A stretch of DNA of 64,000 bases from Thiohalorhabdus denitrificans. Lineage in GTDB: Bacteria > Pseudomonadota > Gammaproteobacteria > Thiohalorhabdales > Thiohalorhabdaceae. Every line of letters starts with the position of its first letter. The first letter of the stretch is position 1. The stretch is taken from contig NZ_LJCP01000009.1 in assembly GCF_001399755.1 (NCBI RefSeq), positions 62,001 to 126,000 of the forward strand, given 5' to 3'. Position numbers and translations under genes: made by a program. This document shows positions 1 through 8,135 of this stretch, piece after piece. The notes under the pieces are model-generated. The model searched no databases. It was not told where the DNA came from and was given only the letters and a program-made list of their open reading frames with translations.

Positions 1-333
1 CGCGCCGCCGCAGCGGTGGTGGACGGCAAGCGGGTGGCCGAGGGCGTGGAGGCCATGGTGGTGCCCGGCTCCGGCCTGGTGAAGGAGCAGGCCGAGAAGG
101 AAGGGTTGGACAAAGTGTTCACCGAGGCCGGCTTCGAATGGCGCGAGCCCGGCTGCTCCATGTGCCTGGCCATGAACGAAGACCGGCTTGCCCCCGGCGA
201 GCGCTGCGCTTCCACCTCCAACCGCAACTTCGAGGGCCGGCAGGGCCGGGGCGGGCGCACCCATCTGGTGAGCCCGGCCATGGCGGCCGCCGCCGCCATC
301 GCGGGGCATTTCGAGGACGTGCGCGAGGTCTGA
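1..333 (+). CDS. leuC: 3-isopropylmalate dehydratase large subunit, 3' part
   Basis: This is the C-terminal part of the large subunit of isopropylmalate isomerase, the second step of leucine synthesis; the reading frame is open from base 1, so the start lies upstream of the window. The visible 110 codons contain GCSMCLAMN, which carries two of the three cysteines that bind the 4Fe-4S cluster in the aconitase family, and the conserved [12 protein letters not shown] segment. The small subunit gene leuD follows after a 236-bp gap that holds an inverted-repeat element, so the usual tight leuCD coupling is broken here. The assignment is firm; only the truncation limits it. Confidence 0.97.
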   Translation, partial: RAAAAVVDGKRVAEGVEAMVVPGSGLVKEQAEKEGLDKVFTEAGFEWREPGCSMCLAMNEDRLAPGERCASTSNRNFEGRQGRGGRTHLVSPAMAAAAAIAGHFEDVREV

Positions 334-356
334 GCCGGTTTTAAAGGGGATTTGAT

Positions 357-541
357 CCGCAGAGACGCAAAGGACGCAGAGAAGGCAGACAAGCAAGGTG
401 GGCCGAGCCTTTTGTAGGCGAGGCTGAACCGCGACCTACGAAGCCTGATTGGTCAAGGTCGTGGCGTGGACGCCGCTTCTACAACGGTCCCTCAAGCCAG
501 GCTCGTTTTGTTCGTCCTCTGGGTTCCCCGCGTCTCTGCGG
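357..541. repeat. Inverted-repeat element between leuC and leuD (copy 1)
   Basis: The leuC-leuD gap is bounded by a perfect 12-bp inverted repeat, CCGCAGAGACGC at 357-368 and GCGTCTCTGCGG at 530-541. The left end continues as AAAGGACGCAGAG, a purine-rich extension. The interior of about 160 bp has no supported gene. The same ends recur around the leuD-leuB gap (1236-1403), which suggests a mobile or recombining non-coding element of the REP/MITE kind. That class is inference; no target-site duplication or transposase was seen. Confidence 0.7.
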
Positions 542-569
542 GCAACCTGCCGTCAAAGGGAGTACGACT

Positions 570-1217
570 GTGGAACCGTTTACCCGCATGAGGGGCCTGG
601 TGGCGCCGCTCGACCGCGCCAACGTGGACACCGACGCCATCATCCCCAAGCAGTTCCTGAAGTCCATCGAGCGCACCGGATTCGGCGTGAACCTGTTCGA
701 CGAGTGGCGCTACCTGGACGAGGGCGAGCCTGGCAAGGACAATAGCGCCCGCCCGGAAAATCCCGATTTCCTCCTCAACCAGGACCGCTACCGCGGCGCC
801 ACCGTGCTCCTGGCGCGGGAGAACTTCGGCTGCGGCAGCTCCCGCGAGCACGCCCCCTGGGCCCTGGCGGACTATGGCTTCCGCGTCATCATCGCGCCGA
901 GCTTCGCCGACATCTTCGCCAACAACTGCACCAAGAACGGCATCCTCACCATCACCCTGGAAGCCGATACGGTGGACCGCCTGTTCAAGGAGGTGGAGGC
1001 GCAGCCCGGCTATGAGCTGGACGTGGACCTGGAGGCCCAGACCGTCACCACCCCCTCGGGGGAGCGGGTCCCCTTCGAGGTGGACGAGCACAAGAAGCAC
1101 ATGCTCCTCAATGGCCTCGACGAGATCGGCCTCACCCTGGAGCGCGACGCCGCCATTGCCGCCTTCGAGGCGGAATACCGCAAGCGGGCTCCTTGGGTGT
1201 TCGAGGCACAAGGGTAG
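570..1217 (+). CDS. leuD: 3-isopropylmalate dehydratase small subunit
   Basis: LeuD is the swivelling-domain partner of LeuC in isopropylmalate isomerase. The 215-residue product has the usual length for the proteobacterial form. It shows the N-terminal signature [13 protein letters not shown] and the conserved [12 protein letters not shown] segment that contributes to substrate binding. The start chosen is GTG at 570, preceded by AAAGGGA at about 555-561; the next in-frame ATG would remove the conserved MEPF N-terminus. The gene lies between leuC and leuB, with an inverted-repeat element in each gap, so leuC, leuD and leuB are collinear but each is separated by about 200 bp. Confidence 0.97.
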   Translation: MEPFTRMRGLVAPLDRANVDTDAIIPKQFLKSIERTGFGVNLFDEWRYLDEGEPGKDNSARPENPDFLLNQDRYRGATVLLARENFGCGSSREHAPWALADYGFRVIIAPSFADIFANNCTKNGILTITLEADTVDRLFKEVEAQPGYELDVDLEAQTVTTPSGERVPFEVDEHKKHMLLNGLDEIGLTLERDAAIAAFEAEYRKRAPWVFEAQG

Positions 1218-1235
1218 GGCGGACCGCGGGTAGAA

Positions 1236-1403
1236 CCGCAGAGACGCAAAGGCCGCAGAGAACGACCAAAAACGCCTTGATGGTTGCCCGTAGCAGGAGC
1301 GGCGTCCCCGGCGCGACCTTGGTCCGACGGCCCGCACCGCTCCCACGGGAGACCGGCTTCCGTTCAATGGTATGCCTTCTCCGTGCCCTCTGCGTCTCCG
1401 CGG
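1236..1403. repeat. Inverted-repeat element between leuD and leuB (copy 2)
   Basis: This is the second copy of the element seen at 357-541. The left end is CCGCAGAGACGC at 1236-1247 followed by AAAGGCCGCAGAG. The right end, GCGTCTCCGCGG at 1392-1403, matches the inverted left end except for one base. The interior differs from copy 1, so only the ends are shared. It ends about 30 bp before the leuB start and leaves the leuB ribosome-binding site (AAGGAAAGG) outside. Confidence 0.7.
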
Positions 1404-1433
1404 TTGGAAGAATCGTATAAGGAAAGGAACCCC

Positions 1434-2519
1434 ATGACGCACAAGCTCGCCGTACTGCCGGGTGATGGCATCGGCCCTGACATCGTCCGCGAGGCCTGCA
1501 AGGTTCTGGAGGTGCTGCGCGCCGACTTCGGCCTGGACGTGGCCTGGGAGGAGGCCCCCGTGGGCGGCACCGCCTACGATCAGACCGGCCACCCCCTGCC
1601 CGACACCACTCTGGAGCTGGCCAAGAGCGCCGATGCGGTTCTGTTGGGCGCTGTGGGCGGCCCGCAATGGGATAACCTGGACTACACCCTGCGCCCTGAG
1701 CGGGTGGCCCTGCTTGGCCTGCGCAAGGAGCTGGACCTGTTCGCCAACCTGCGCCCGGCCAAGGTATTCCCCGAGCTGGTGGACGCCTCTGCCCTGCGCC
1801 CCGAGGTGGCGGAGGGCATCGATATCATGGTGGTGCGCGAGCTCACCAGCGGCATCTACTTCGGCGAACCCCGCGGGGTGGAAGAGCTCCCCGATGGCCG
1901 CCGCAAGGGCCTGAACTCCCTCGTCTATACCAGCGACGAGATCGAGCGCATCGCCCGGGTGGCCTTCGAAATCGCCCGCAAGCGCTCGGGGCGGGTATGC
2001 AGCGTCGACAAGGCCAATGTGCTCGAGGTTAGCCAGCTGTGGCGGGACGTGGTCAGCCACGTGGGGCAGCGGGAATTCCCGGACGTGGAGCTGTCTCATA
2101 TGTACGTGGATAACGCGGCCATGCAGCTCGTCCGGGACCCCAAGCAGTTCGATGTCATGGTAACCACCAATATGTTCGGCGACATCCTCTCCGATGAGGC
2201 CAGCATGCTCACCGGCTCCATCGGGCTGCTGCCGAGCGCCTCCCTGAGCGCCGAGGGCGCCGGCATGTACGAGCCCATCCACGGGTCCGCCCCAGATATC
2301 GCCGGCATTGGCAAGGCCAATCCGCTGGCCACCATCCTGTCGACGGCCATGATGCTCCGCTACAGCCTGGATGAGATCGAGCTGGCCGACCGGATTGAGC
2401 GGGCCGTGGGGCAAGTCCTCGCTGACGGGCTGCGCACCCCGGATATTGCGGGCGAGGGCGAGCGGGCCATCGGCACCGCCGAGATGGGCGACGCGGTGGT
2501 GGCGGCGCTGCGCGGCTAG
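1434..2519 (+). CDS. leuB: 3-isopropylmalate dehydrogenase
   Basis: LeuB oxidatively decarboxylates 3-isopropylmalate with NAD, the third leucine-pathway step. The product is 361 residues, normal for the family. It opens with the diagnostic [14 protein letters not shown], carries the metal and substrate segment [10 protein letters not shown], and has the dehydrogenase signature [19 protein letters not shown]. The ATG at 1434 is chosen because AAGGAAAGG lies just upstream and the protein then begins at the conserved first strand; the frame is open upstream to 1284, but that extension runs through the inverted-repeat element and has no conserved sequence. Confidence 0.98.
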   Translation: MTHKLAVLPGDGIGPDIVREACKVLEVLRADFGLDVAWEEAPVGGTAYDQTGHPLPDTTLELAKSADAVLLGAVGGPQWDNLDYTLRPERVALLGLRKELDLFANLRPAKVFPELVDASALRPEVAEGIDIMVVRELTSGIYFGEPRGVEELPDGRRKGLNSLVYTSDEIERIARVAFEIARKRSGRVCSVDKANVLEVSQLWRDVVSHVGQREFPDVELSHMYVDNAAMQLVRDPKQFDVMVTTNMFGDILSDEASMLTGSIGLLPSASLSAEGAGMYEPIHGSAPDIAGIGKANPLATILSTAMMLRYSLDEIELADRIERAVGQVLADGLRTPDIAGEGERAIGTAEMGDAVVAALRG

Positions 2520-2523
2520 GCAG

Positions 2524-2612
2524 CTACCTGAAGGAGCCCGCTTTAGCGGGCGATTAGGCGAAGGAAGCCCCGGGACCCGGCCAGGGATCGCCCACCGAAG
2601 TGGGCTCCTACC
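2524..2612. repeat. Paired REP-like palindromes (GGAGCCCGCTTTAGCGGGC family, copy A)
   Basis: The leuB-asd gap carries two facing palindromic units. The left unit, GGAGCCCGCTTTAGCGGGCG at about 2532-2551, contains a stem-loop; the right unit at about 2587-2611 is the related inverted unit ending in GGGCTCCTACC. Two further copies occur at 31342-31425 and 35029-35109. The arrangement of two head-to-head units with a short spacer is like the BIME/REP doublets described in many gammaproteobacteria. Confidence 0.75.
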
Positions 2613-2701
2613 AGCGGGGTCCGGAGGTTGAATTTCCGGGAATTTTGCGGCGCGGCCCCAGCAGGCCAGACAGTGGGCAATCAATTATAGGTACGGACGC
2701 A

Positions 2702-3829
2702 ATGGCGGCAGGCAGTGTGAAGCGGATCGGATTCGTGGGCTGGCGGGGCATGGTGGGCTCCGTGCTCATGCAGCGCATGCGGGAGGAGGGCGATTTCACC
2801 GGCATCGAGCCGGTGTTCTTCTCCACTTCCCAGGCCGGCCAGCCGGGGCCCGACGTGGGCGTGGAAGTGCCGGCGGTGCAGGACGCCACAGACCTCGACG
2901 CCCTGCGCGAAATGGACGCGGTGGTCACCACCCAGGGCGGCGACTACACCGAGGAGGTGTACGGGGCCCTGCGCGAATCCGGCTGGGACGGGTACTGGAT
3001 CGACGCCGCCTCCACCCTGCGCATGGCCGACGACAGCGTCATCATCCTCGACCCGGTGAACCGCGACCGCATCGACGCCGCCCTGGAGCAGGGCACCCGG
3101 ACCTTCGTCGGCGGGAACTGCACGGTGAGCCTCATGCTCATGGCCCTGGGCGGGCTTTTCCGCGAGGGGCTGGTGGAGTGGATGACGTCCATGACCTACC
3201 AGGCCGCCTCCGGCTCGGGGGCCAAGCACATGCGCGAGCTCATTACCCAGATGGGCGCCCTGCGCGACGCCGCCGGGGCCCGGCTGGACGACCCCGCCGC
3301 GGGCATCCTGGAGATCGACCGAGCGGTGACCGAGCGCATGCGCACCGGGGACTTCCCCGATGACAACTTCGGGGTGCCCCTGGCCGGCAGTCTCATTCCC
3401 TGGATCGACAAGCCCATGGACAACGGCCAGAGCAAGGAGGAGTGGAAGGGCTCCGAGGAGACCAACAAGATCCTCGGCCGTCAGGGGGCCCCGGTGCCCA
3501 TCGACGGCACCTGCGTGCGCATCGGCGCCATGCGCTCTCACGCCCAGGCCTTCACGATTAAGCTCACCCGCGACGTGCCCACCGACGAGGTGGAGGGCAT
3601 CATCGGCTCCGCCAACGACTGGGTGCGGGTGGTGCCCAACGAGAAGGATCCCAGCATGGAAGACCTGACGCCCGCGGCGGTGACCGGGACCCTCGAGGTC
3701 CCCGTGGGGCGCCTGCGCAAGATGCGCATGGGCGGCGAGTACCTGAACGCCTTCTCCGTGGGCGACCAGCTCCTGTGGGGCGCCGCCGAGCCGGTGCGGC
3801 GCATGCTGGGGATCCTCACCCACTCCTAG
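2702..3829 (+). CDS. asd: Aspartate-semialdehyde dehydrogenase
   Basis: Asd reduces aspartyl phosphate to aspartate semialdehyde with NADPH, at the branch point to lysine, diaminopimelate, methionine and threonine. The 375-residue product is the Gram-negative type: it begins [14 protein letters not shown] (nucleotide-binding loop) and has the catalytic cysteine at residue 140 in [10 protein letters not shown]. The ATG at 2702 is chosen because the family starts a few residues before the GWRGMVGS loop; upstream codons run into the repeat doublet. No strong ribosome-binding site is visible. A strong terminator follows the gene. The location beside leuB is common in gammaproteobacteria. Confidence 0.97.
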   Translation: MAAGSVKRIGFVGWRGMVGSVLMQRMREEGDFTGIEPVFFSTSQAGQPGPDVGVEVPAVQDATDLDALREMDAVVTTQGGDYTEEVYGALRESGWDGYWIDAASTLRMADDSVIILDPVNRDRIDAALEQGTRTFVGGNCTVSLMLMALGGLFREGLVEWMTSMTYQAASGSGAKHMRELITQMGALRDAAGARLDDPAAGILEIDRAVTERMRTGDFPDDNFGVPLAGSLIPWIDKPMDNGQSKEEWKGSEETNKILGRQGAPVPIDGTCVRIGAMRSHAQAFTIKLTRDVPTDEVEGIIGSANDWVRVVPNEKDPSMEDLTPAAVTGTLEVPVGRLRKMRMGGEYLNAFSVGDQLLWGAAEPVRRMLGILTHS

Positions 3830-3864
3830 CGGCTCCCGGTCCCCGATCCGGGCCGGACTGACGA

Positions 3865-3894
3865 CCCCCGGGCGACGGCCCGGGGGCGTTTTGT
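3865..3894 (+). terminator. Rho-independent terminator after asd
   Basis: A perfect 9-bp GC stem (CCCCCGGGC at 3865-3873 with GCCCGGGGG at 3878-3886) closes a 4-base loop and is followed by a T-rich run at 3889-3894. It sits 35 bp after the asd stop, so it probably ends the leuCDB-asd transcript. Confidence 0.85.
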
Positions 3895-3932
3895 TATCGG
3901 AACCGGCGCTGCTGGGCGGCTGCTTTTTTCCC

Positions 3933-4016
3933 AGAGCTTGGTCCTAACAAAACCTTGTTAGGTAAATTTTCCTGGAAACCGGAGCAGGTTTCCCCGGTTT
4001 CCAAAACCCCAGCTCT
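3933..4016 (+). ncRNA. Candidate structured RNA (three-way junction) between asd and fimV
   Basis: Three complementary pairs nest as a three-way junction: AGAGCT (3933-3938) with AGCTCT (4011-4016) closes two hairpins, CCTAACAA/TTGTTAGG (3943-3950 with 3955-3962, loop AACC) and GGAAACCGG/CCGGTTTCC (3974-3982 with 3994-4002). The pairing is read directly from the sequence. No known riboswitch or small RNA was recognised, and the strand is assumed. It lies after the asd terminator and about 180 bp before the best fimV promoter candidate, so it could be a free-standing small RNA or part of a longer leader. Confidence 0.35.
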
Positions 4017-4193
4017 TATCCAGTGCGCCTGGCGCTCGGGCCGTTTTCTACCGGTTCCGGGCCCCATTCAAGTCGGACTGGAGGCGAGGGCCGAAAGGAT
4101 GACGCGGCATCCCGGACGGGCTGGCTGTTGCCCATCGGGGACGGACGACTGTCCTCGACAAATCGGGAAATCTTTGGTTTGTTGCTAGCTGCA

Positions 4194-4221
4194 TTGAAAA
4201 AGGGGCTGCATTCCACATAAT
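4194..4221 (+). promoter_or_regulatory. Candidate sigma-70 promoter of fimV
   Basis: TTGAAA (4194-4199) and CATAAT (4216-4221) each match five of six consensus bases, with a 16-bp spacer. The pair lies 76 bp before the fimV ATG in a locally AT-richer part of the 467-bp asd-fimV gap. Apart from the asd terminator and the candidate RNA at 3933-4016, I see nothing else supported in that gap; small ORFs there lack ribosome-binding sites. Confidence 0.4.
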
Positions 4222-4296
4222 CCCAATCGTCGAGTTGCTCGTAAGGGAGGGTTTGCGGTAAAAAAGGCCCCGTCAGGCCCGAACAGGAGACCCTTC

Positions 4297-7293
4297 ATGC
4301 CGAAATCCGCCCAGACAGGGCGCCTGCGCAGCCCATCTCGGGCCCGTGTGTCAGCCGCCGGGAAGGCCGGCCCCTTGGCCGGCCTTTTCCTGGGGCTGGT
4401 GGCCGTGTCCGAAACGGCGGTGGGTCTCGGGCTGGGAAAGCTCGAGGTCGAATCGAGGCTCGGCAGTCCCTTGCACGCGGAAGCGCCCGTCCACCTGAGC
4501 GGTCAGGAGTCCGCTACCTCTTTGGAAGTGGCCCTGGCGTCCGCCGAAGATTACCGGATGGTGGGCCAAACCCCGGCGCCGATCGTCCGGCAGCTGGAGG
4601 TGCGCCTGTTGGGCGGGGAGCCTCCGCGGATCGTCCTGCTCAGCTCTGAGCCCCTCCATGCCCCCCTTTTCGAGGTCATGGTCCGGATTGGTGACGGGGA
4701 CAACCAAGTCCTGAAGATGTTCACCGTGGCCCTGGACCCGGCCCGGGCGGCCCCGCCCGAGGCGAAGGCCTCCGCCTCCCAATCCGCTGGCTCGGGATCC
4801 TCAGGGGGCGCTGGTACGAAGCCTCGCCCCGCCACCGCTTCGGCGGCACGGGAAGTCTCCGCCCCCCGCGGTGGGGAGCCGGCCGTTGAGCGCCCCGCGG
4901 TGGAGGTGACTGAGGGGTGGGCCAAGCGCGACCGCTACGGTCCGGTGCGTCCCGGGGACACCCTGGCCACCGTCGTTCAACGGGTCCGTCAGGACGCCTC
5001 GGTGCCCATGGAGTCGGCGCTCGTAGCGGTCTGGAAGGATAATCCCGAGGCCTTCGTGGACGGCAACATGAACCTGCTCCGGCGGGGGGCGGTTCTGGAC
5101 CTCCCCGGAGAGGAACGCATCCGCCGCATCTCCGTGGAGGAGGCGGAGAGCCTGATCGCCGAGCAGCGCCGCGAGTGGGAAGAACGGGGGCAGCCGGGTG
5201 CCGATCCCAACCCCGGCCATGAGCGCTACCACCTCAAGGTGGGGCTGGACCGGGACGATAATGGAGCGCCCACCGCCTCCACGGAACCCGATTCCTCCGA
5301 GTCGGGGGATGACCCCGAGGAGGAAAAGAAGCCGGAAGAGGGAAAGGGGGAAGAAGAGCCCGAACAGGCTGAGCCGCCCGAGAAGGGGGAGGACTCCGAG
5401 GGCCCTGCGAAAGGGGAAGACCCCGAACAGGCGGAGTCTCCGGGGGAAGCAGAGGATCCCTCGGAGTCCGAGCCCGTCGCCGGGGATTCCCGGGACGGGG
5501 GCAGCCTCCAGGAGGCCGCCGTAGAGGCCGGCAAGGATATTGCCGGGGAAGGGGCCGCGGGCGAGCAGCCCGGGCTGGCGGTGGCCGAGGAGGTGCAGGC
5601 CGACCTGGAGGAGCTGCGCGGTTCCCTGGAGGACCGGCGCAGCTCCATGCAGACCACCATCGGCTCCTTGGAGGACCGTCTTACCTCCCTGAACGAGCGC
5701 CTGGACCAGCAGAGCGCCCTGATCGACAAGCAGAGCGAGACCATGTCCGCCATGGCCACTCGCCCGGCGGACGATGGCGGTATGCCGAGTCGTGACCGGT
5801 ACACCCTCTGGGGGCTGGCCGGGGTGAATCTGCTCATGCTCCTCGCCATCCTAGCCCTATGGCGGAAGGTGAGCGGAGGGCCAAGGGGCACCCCTCCGCC
5901 CTCCGGGGATGGGGGGCTGGATGGGTCCGACGGGGCCATGGAGGACCTCGATCCCTTGACCCGGGCCAACGCCCAGGCGGCAGCGGGGGAGCTCAAACAG
6001 GCCCGTTCCACCCTCTGGCAGGCGCTGGCCCTGGAGCCCCAGAACTGGGCCCTGTACGGGCGCCTCCTGGACCTTTACGAAGAGGAATGGGACGGAGACC
6101 AGTTCGAGGAGGTGGCCCGCCGCCTCTTCTCCCAGCTGGGGGATTCCCATCCGGATTGGCAGGAGGAGATCCGCTGGCGTGGTCGGCAGCTCAAGCCCGA
6201 GAGCACCCTGTTCGCCGGCCTGGGCCATTCCACTCCGGTCGCAGGGTCGGAGGCAGGCGGCGCGGCGAAGGGCGACGAAGGCCCTTCCTTCGACATGGAC
6301 GACTTCGATTTGGGTTTGTCCTCGGAGGCGGGGGCCGCGAACGAGTCTGCGCCGCCTTCCCCCGCGCCGACAACTGAACCGGAGTCCGGCGGGAATGCCG
6401 CTGCGGCGATGGGGGAGCCGGAGCCGGAAGATGACTTGGTCTTCAGCTTTGGGGACGAGCCCCAGGCCGAGGAGGAGCCGGTTCCCGCCCCGGATAAAGG
6501 GACCACGGGGGTGGCTTCCGCCGAAGCGGCGGGCACCTCTCTGGAGGAGGACCTGAGTCTGTCCCTGGATGGGGACGCTACGGAGCCCTCCTCCGCCTCC
6601 AACGGTCACGAATCGGGTACCGGGGAGGCCGGGGAGCATGCCGATCTGGCCCTGAATATGGACACCGGGGGCGGGTCGGACGAGCTTACCGCCGACCTCT
6701 CCGGGGCGTCGGCCCCGGTGGACTCTTCGGAGCCCACACCTTCGCGGGTGGGCTCCGGGGCAGCGGATGATGGCGGCAACGAGCTGGAATTCGATCTCGG
6801 CCTTGACGCCGGCAGCGAGGATTCCGGGTCGGCCGGGGAAGAGGATCTGGAATGGGCCGCCCCGGAGGGCTCGACCGGGAACGGACCCGAGGTCGCGGAT
6901 GACGGCCTCGAATTCGACCTCGGGTCGCTTGAAGAGGAAGGCCCTGCCCCTTCCCCCTCGGCCCCGGAGGCCACCGCGCCCAATGACGGCGCGGATGACC
7001 TGGACCTTTCGCTGTCCGATCTGTCCGGGGAAGGGCCGTCCGGCGGGGCTCAGGACGAGTCCTGGCTGGATCTCGATGCCTCCGGCGGCAACGAGGCCGG
7101 CGGAAGCGGTCCCGTTCCCGGCGAAGGCGGGGAGCCGGATGACAATGAGCTCGATATCAAGCTGGACCTCGCCCGCGCGTGGATCGATATGGGCGACCCC
7201 GAGTCGGCCCGGGGCCTGCTCCAGGAGGTGGAATCCCAGGGGGAGACGGAGCAGCAGGAGCGTGCGCGCCAGCTCCTGGCCTCCTTGTCCTGA
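4297..7293 (+). CDS. fimV: FimV-type polar hub protein
   Basis: FimV family proteins are inner-membrane proteins that bind peptidoglycan and organise cell-pole assemblies such as type IV pili. The 998-residue product has a signal-like hydrophobic stretch at about 25-45. The FimV N-terminal domain (VESRLGSPLHAEAPVHLSG) follows, with a LysM-like segment at about 209-270 (YGPVRPGDTLATVV). A coiled-coil-like region precedes a single membrane segment at about 502-523. The cytoplasmic part starts with a TPR-like section, runs into a long acidic linker with repeated ELEFDLG-like motifs, and ends in the FimV C-terminal domain (NELDIKLDLARAWIDMGD). It stands between asd and truA as in many gammaproteobacteria. 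The assignment is firm. Confidence 0.93.
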   Translation: MPKSAQTGRLRSPSRARVSAAGKAGPLAGLFLGLVAVSETAVGLGLGKLEVESRLGSPLHAEAPVHLSGQESATSLEVALASAEDYRMVGQTPAPIVRQLEVRLLGGEPPRIVLLSSEPLHAPLFEVMVRIGDGDNQVLKMFTVALDPARAAPPEAKASASQSAGSGSSGGAGTKPRPATASAAREVSAPRGGEPAVERPAVEVTEGWAKRDRYGPVRPGDTLATVVQRVRQDASVPMESALVAVWKDNPEAFVDGNMNLLRRGAVLDLPGEERIRRISVEEAESLIAEQRREWEERGQPGADPNPGHERYHLKVGLDRDDNGAPTASTEPDSSESGDDPEEEKKPEEGKGEEEPEQAEPPEKGEDSEGPAKGEDPEQAESPGEAEDPSESEPVAGDSRDGGSLQEAAVEAGKDIAGEGAAGEQPGLAVAEEVQADLEELRGSLEDRRSSMQTTIGSLEDRLTSLNERLDQQSALIDKQSETMSAMATRPADDGGMPSRDRYTLWGLAGVNLLMLLAILALWRKVSGGPRGTPPPSGDGGLDGSDGAMEDLDPLTRANAQAAAGELKQARSTLWQALALEPQNWALYGRLLDLYEEEWDGDQFEEVARRLFSQLGDSHPDWQEEIRWRGRQLKPESTLFAGLGHSTPVAGSEAGGAAKGDEGPSFDMDDFDLGLSSEAGAANESAPPSPAPTTEPESGGNAAAAMGEPEPEDDLVFSFGDEPQAEEEPVPAPDKGTTGVASAEAAGTSLEEDLSLSLDGDATEPSSASNGHESGTGEAGEHADLALNMDTGGGSDELTADLSGASAPVDSSEPTPSRVGSGAADDGGNELEFDLGLDAGSEDSGSAGEEDLEWAAPEGSTGNGPEVADDGLEFDLGSLEEEGPAPSPSAPEATAPNDGADDLDLSLSDLSGEGPSGGAQDESWLDLDASGGNEAGGSGPVPGEGGEPDDNELDIKLDLARAWIDMGDPESARGLLQEVESQGETEQQERARQLLASLS

Positions 7294-7312
7294 GGTCGAC
7301 CGAACCCTGCCA

Positions 7313-7346
7313 GCGGCGCCCCGTTCCGGCGGGGCGCCGCTTTTTT
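7313..7346 (+). terminator. Rho-independent terminator after fimV
   Basis: A perfect 10-bp stem GCGGCGCCCC (7313-7322) with GGGGCGCCGC (7331-7340) encloses an 8-base loop and is followed directly by six T residues (7341-7346). It lies 19 bp after the fimV stop and separates fimV from the downstream EcfT-truA-trp genes. Confidence 0.92.
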
Positions 7347-7367
7347 GGGTGAGGGGGGTGGTGCGTC

Positions 7368-8117
7368 ATGGGTGATCGTGGCGCCGCCAACGGCAACGAG
7401 GGCCTGCATGCGGGCGGCAAAGTCCTGGCCGTCCTCCTGCTGGCCCTCGGGCTGACCCTGGGCGGGGGCCTGGCCGAGGTGCTGGCTACGGCGTTGCCCG
7501 TGGCCCTGGCCCTGCTCCGCTCTCCCGGTGCCGGAGGGGCTTTCCTCCTCCTGCTGCGGCGGCTCCGGGTGGTCTTCCTCTTCATCCTGATCCTGCACGG
7601 CTGGTTCTCGCCCGGCGTCCCGCTCTTTACCGAGCTGGGCGCATGGTCCCCCAGCCGGGCGGGGTTGGTGGAAGGGGTGCGGCTGGTGGGGGTGGTGGGA
7701 TTGATGGCGGCCATGGTGGCCGCCCTAGTCCGGACCACCCCGGTTCCCGAGCTTGCCGGTGGGGTGGCCTGGGTCCTCCGGCCCCTGGGGCACCTGGGGG
7801 TGCCGGTGGAGCGGTTCGGCCGGCTGCTGGCCTGGACGGTGGAGCGGGTGGAGCCTGTGCGGCGGGAAACGGGCGCGGTGCGTCAGGTCCTGCGGCTGCG
7901 CCGCCCCTCCGGCCGGGGCCTGGCCGCCAGGCTCGGCCAGGAGGCGGCTGCGGCCCGGGTGGTTCTACGGCGCGCCCGCGAGGCCGCCGACCGCAACGCG
8001 GAGGCCCTGTACCTGCGCCGGGCCGGCGGCGTTCGTCCCCCCGGCGCCCCGGACCGGTACGATTGGGGCCTGATGGTCGCCGCCGGGACTTGGGGCCTAC
8101 TGATGGCGGCGCTCTGA
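7368..8117 (+). CDS. EcfT/CbiQ-like membrane protein
   Basis: The 249-residue product has four to five strongly hydrophobic segments, the first at about 17-50, and then a basic, helical C-terminal half. The segment RTTPVPELAGGVAWVLRPLG resembles the EcfT/CbiQ family, the transmembrane coupling component of energy-coupling-factor vitamin and metal transporters, where a 'T..P.EL..' stretch precedes an 'RPL' coupling helix. No ATPase or substrate-binding S-component gene is nearby, so any transport role would need partners elsewhere. The gene is 18 bp upstream of truA and begins a probable transcription unit after the fimV terminator. The family call is moderate and the substrate unknown. Confidence 0.6.
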   Translation: MGDRGAANGNEGLHAGGKVLAVLLLALGLTLGGGLAEVLATALPVALALLRSPGAGGAFLLLLRRLRVVFLFILILHGWFSPGVPLFTELGAWSPSRAGLVEGVRLVGVVGLMAAMVAALVRTTPVPELAGGVAWVLRPLGHLGVPVERFGRLLAWTVERVEPVRRETGAVRQVLRLRRPSGRGLAARLGQEAAAARVVLRRAREAADRNAEALYLRRAGGVRPPGAPDRYDWGLMVAAGTWGLLMAAL

Positions 8118-8135
8118 CCGGAACGGGGAGACCGA

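Noticed and set aside
492-2684. 730-codon open frame on the minus strand across leuD and leuB
   Set aside because: It is a mirror of high-GC coding sequence on the plus strand, has no family motif, and leuD and leuB are certain.
3955-4220. Overlapping small frames of 65-77 codons in the asd-fimV gap
   Set aside because: Three frames overlap on both strands, none has a ribosome-binding site, and the region shows RNA-like pairing instead.
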